Source of the DNA: Magnetococcales bacterium
Lineage (GTDB): Bacteria; Pseudomonadota; Magnetococcia; Magnetococcales; DC0425bin3
Length of the DNA: 6,591 nucleotides
Reading direction: 5' to 3'
Assembly: GCA_015229045.1 (NCBI GenBank)
Contig: JADGCJ010000176.1
Coordinates: 1-6,591 of the forward strand
Of this stretch, positions 6,310-6,591 are shown piece by piece. Made by a program: the position numbers and the translations under genes. Positions within the stretch are counted from its first letter, which is position 1. The number at the start of each line of letters is the position of its first letter. The notes beneath the pieces were generated by a model. It saw only the letters and a list, made by a program, of their open reading frames with translations. It did not search any database and was not told the DNA's origin.

Positions 6310-6591
6310 AGGTTTCTCCTTGGAGTCTGGATGGATACGACCCATGCGGGCCGCGACCTCTCCCAATCCCGGCAGTGCCGGATTGTTGGTCAGTCCCGCA
6401 TGATGCAGTTGGGTGACCCGGCCACTTTTGGGATCGAAGGAAAAGGTCGGGGAAATGTACTTGTACTCCCCCGACCGGATCATGGCGGTGGCCCGGTCGG
6501 TCCAGGTCACCCGGGCCATCAACCCTTTCCCCTCGCGCCACATCAGCGCCTCGATCCACCCTGCCGCCGGGGCGGGCTGGCCGTTGCGCTC
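5827..6591 (-). CDS. Mu gpI-like head maturation protease/scaffold, 5' end outside window
   Basis: In Mu, the I protein cleaves the internal scaffold during prohead maturation, and its C-terminal half carries the scaffold sequence. The frame is open to the right edge; 254 residues plus a TGA stop are visible and the start lies outside. The visible part begins with a stretch reading NGQPAPAAGWIEAL, then GRVTQLHHAGLTNNPALPG (visible residues 57-75), a block typical of the Mu-like I protease family. From about residue 95 the protein changes to a scaffold-like part: a helical segment KIAQALGLEPDADETAILSAI, a Pro/Thr linker near 124-138, a likely coiled coil at about 140-166, and a C-terminal helix at 226-246 resembling the end of I/Z proteins. 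Its TGA overlaps the ATG of the next gene (TGATG). The catalytic residues cannot be assigned with confidence because the N-terminal part is missing. Confidence 0.92.
   Translation of the reverse strand, partial: ERNGQPAPAAGWIEALMWREGKGLMARVTWTDRATAMIRSGEYKYISPTFSFDPKSGRVTQLHHAGLTNNPALPGLGEVAARMGRIHPDSKEKPLSTQKIAQALGLEPDADETAILSAIKARTEVKTTAPVPDPATHVPLEAVKEMQAEIAALKSRVVQAEVDAVVTQSLANGRLPKGLESWARSLGASNMVALNAFLDQAQPVAALTAMQTGGKGPEATSQPTLDATELAVCTALGVDSKDFVATKASLKGEG
5835..5841 (-). promoter_or_regulatory. ribosome binding site of the gp33-position gene
   Basis: The minus strand reads AAAGGAG with a 7-base spacer to the ATG at 5827. It fixes the start at MALSADRN and rejects the longer frame extending upstream to 6049. 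Confidence 0.8.
6316..6321 (-). promoter_or_regulatory. internal ribosome binding site within the protease gene
   Basis: The minus strand reads AAGGAG, then AAACCT, then TTG. This is one of the strongest Shine-Dalgarno matches in the window even though it lies inside a gene, and it supports the nested scaffold start at 6309. Confidence 0.5.

Noticed and set aside
5186..6403. 405-codon open frame on the plus strand opposite the head and protease genes
   Set aside because: It spans three well-recognised minus-strand genes and their boundaries; its sequence shows no family pattern, and long antisense frames are common in GC-rich coding DNA.

Overview
The window is a piece of a Mu-like transposable prophage or phage. 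It covers the end of the head-assembly genes and the start of the tail genes. Every gene supported here lies on the minus strand, so the biological order runs from the right end of the window to the left. The DNA is GC-rich (roughly 58-60% by eye) and tightly packed. The gene set is typical of Mu-like elements of Proteobacteria, but nothing in the window identifies the host, so that is inference only.

Layout in transcription order: (1) a protease/scaffold protein like Mu gpI, cut by the right edge, with a likely nested scaffold start like Mu Z; (2) a small protein in the position of Mu gp33, probably a capsid decoration protein; (3) the Mu gpT-like major head subunit; (4) a gp36-like (DUF1320) head-tail connector; (5) a gp37-like protein, probably the tail terminator or completion protein; (6) a tail tube protein; (7) a tail assembly chaperone made in two forms, a short G-like form and a G-T fusion through a predicted -1 ribosomal frameshift; (8) a tape measure protein of at least 800 residues, still open at the left edge.

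Genes are joined by TGATG or ATGA-type overlaps or gaps of a few bases, and the largest gap (40 bases) precedes the major head gene. This indicates one late operon with much translational coupling. No promoter, terminator, tRNA, CRISPR array, insertion sequence or attachment site was found, and no stretch over 300 bases lacks a gene. The long plus-strand reading frames are judged to be shadows of the minus-strand genes.

The tail genes directly after gp37 contain no contractile sheath (Mu gpL). The order gp37, tube, G/GT chaperone, tape measure is that of a flexible non-contractile tail, as known for transposable phages of the B3/D3112 type. The best single signal is the frameshift cassette in the chaperone gene: a run of seven T in the right phase, a 7-base spacer and a 10-bp interrupted stem-loop, leading into a second frame that ends just inside the tape measure gene.
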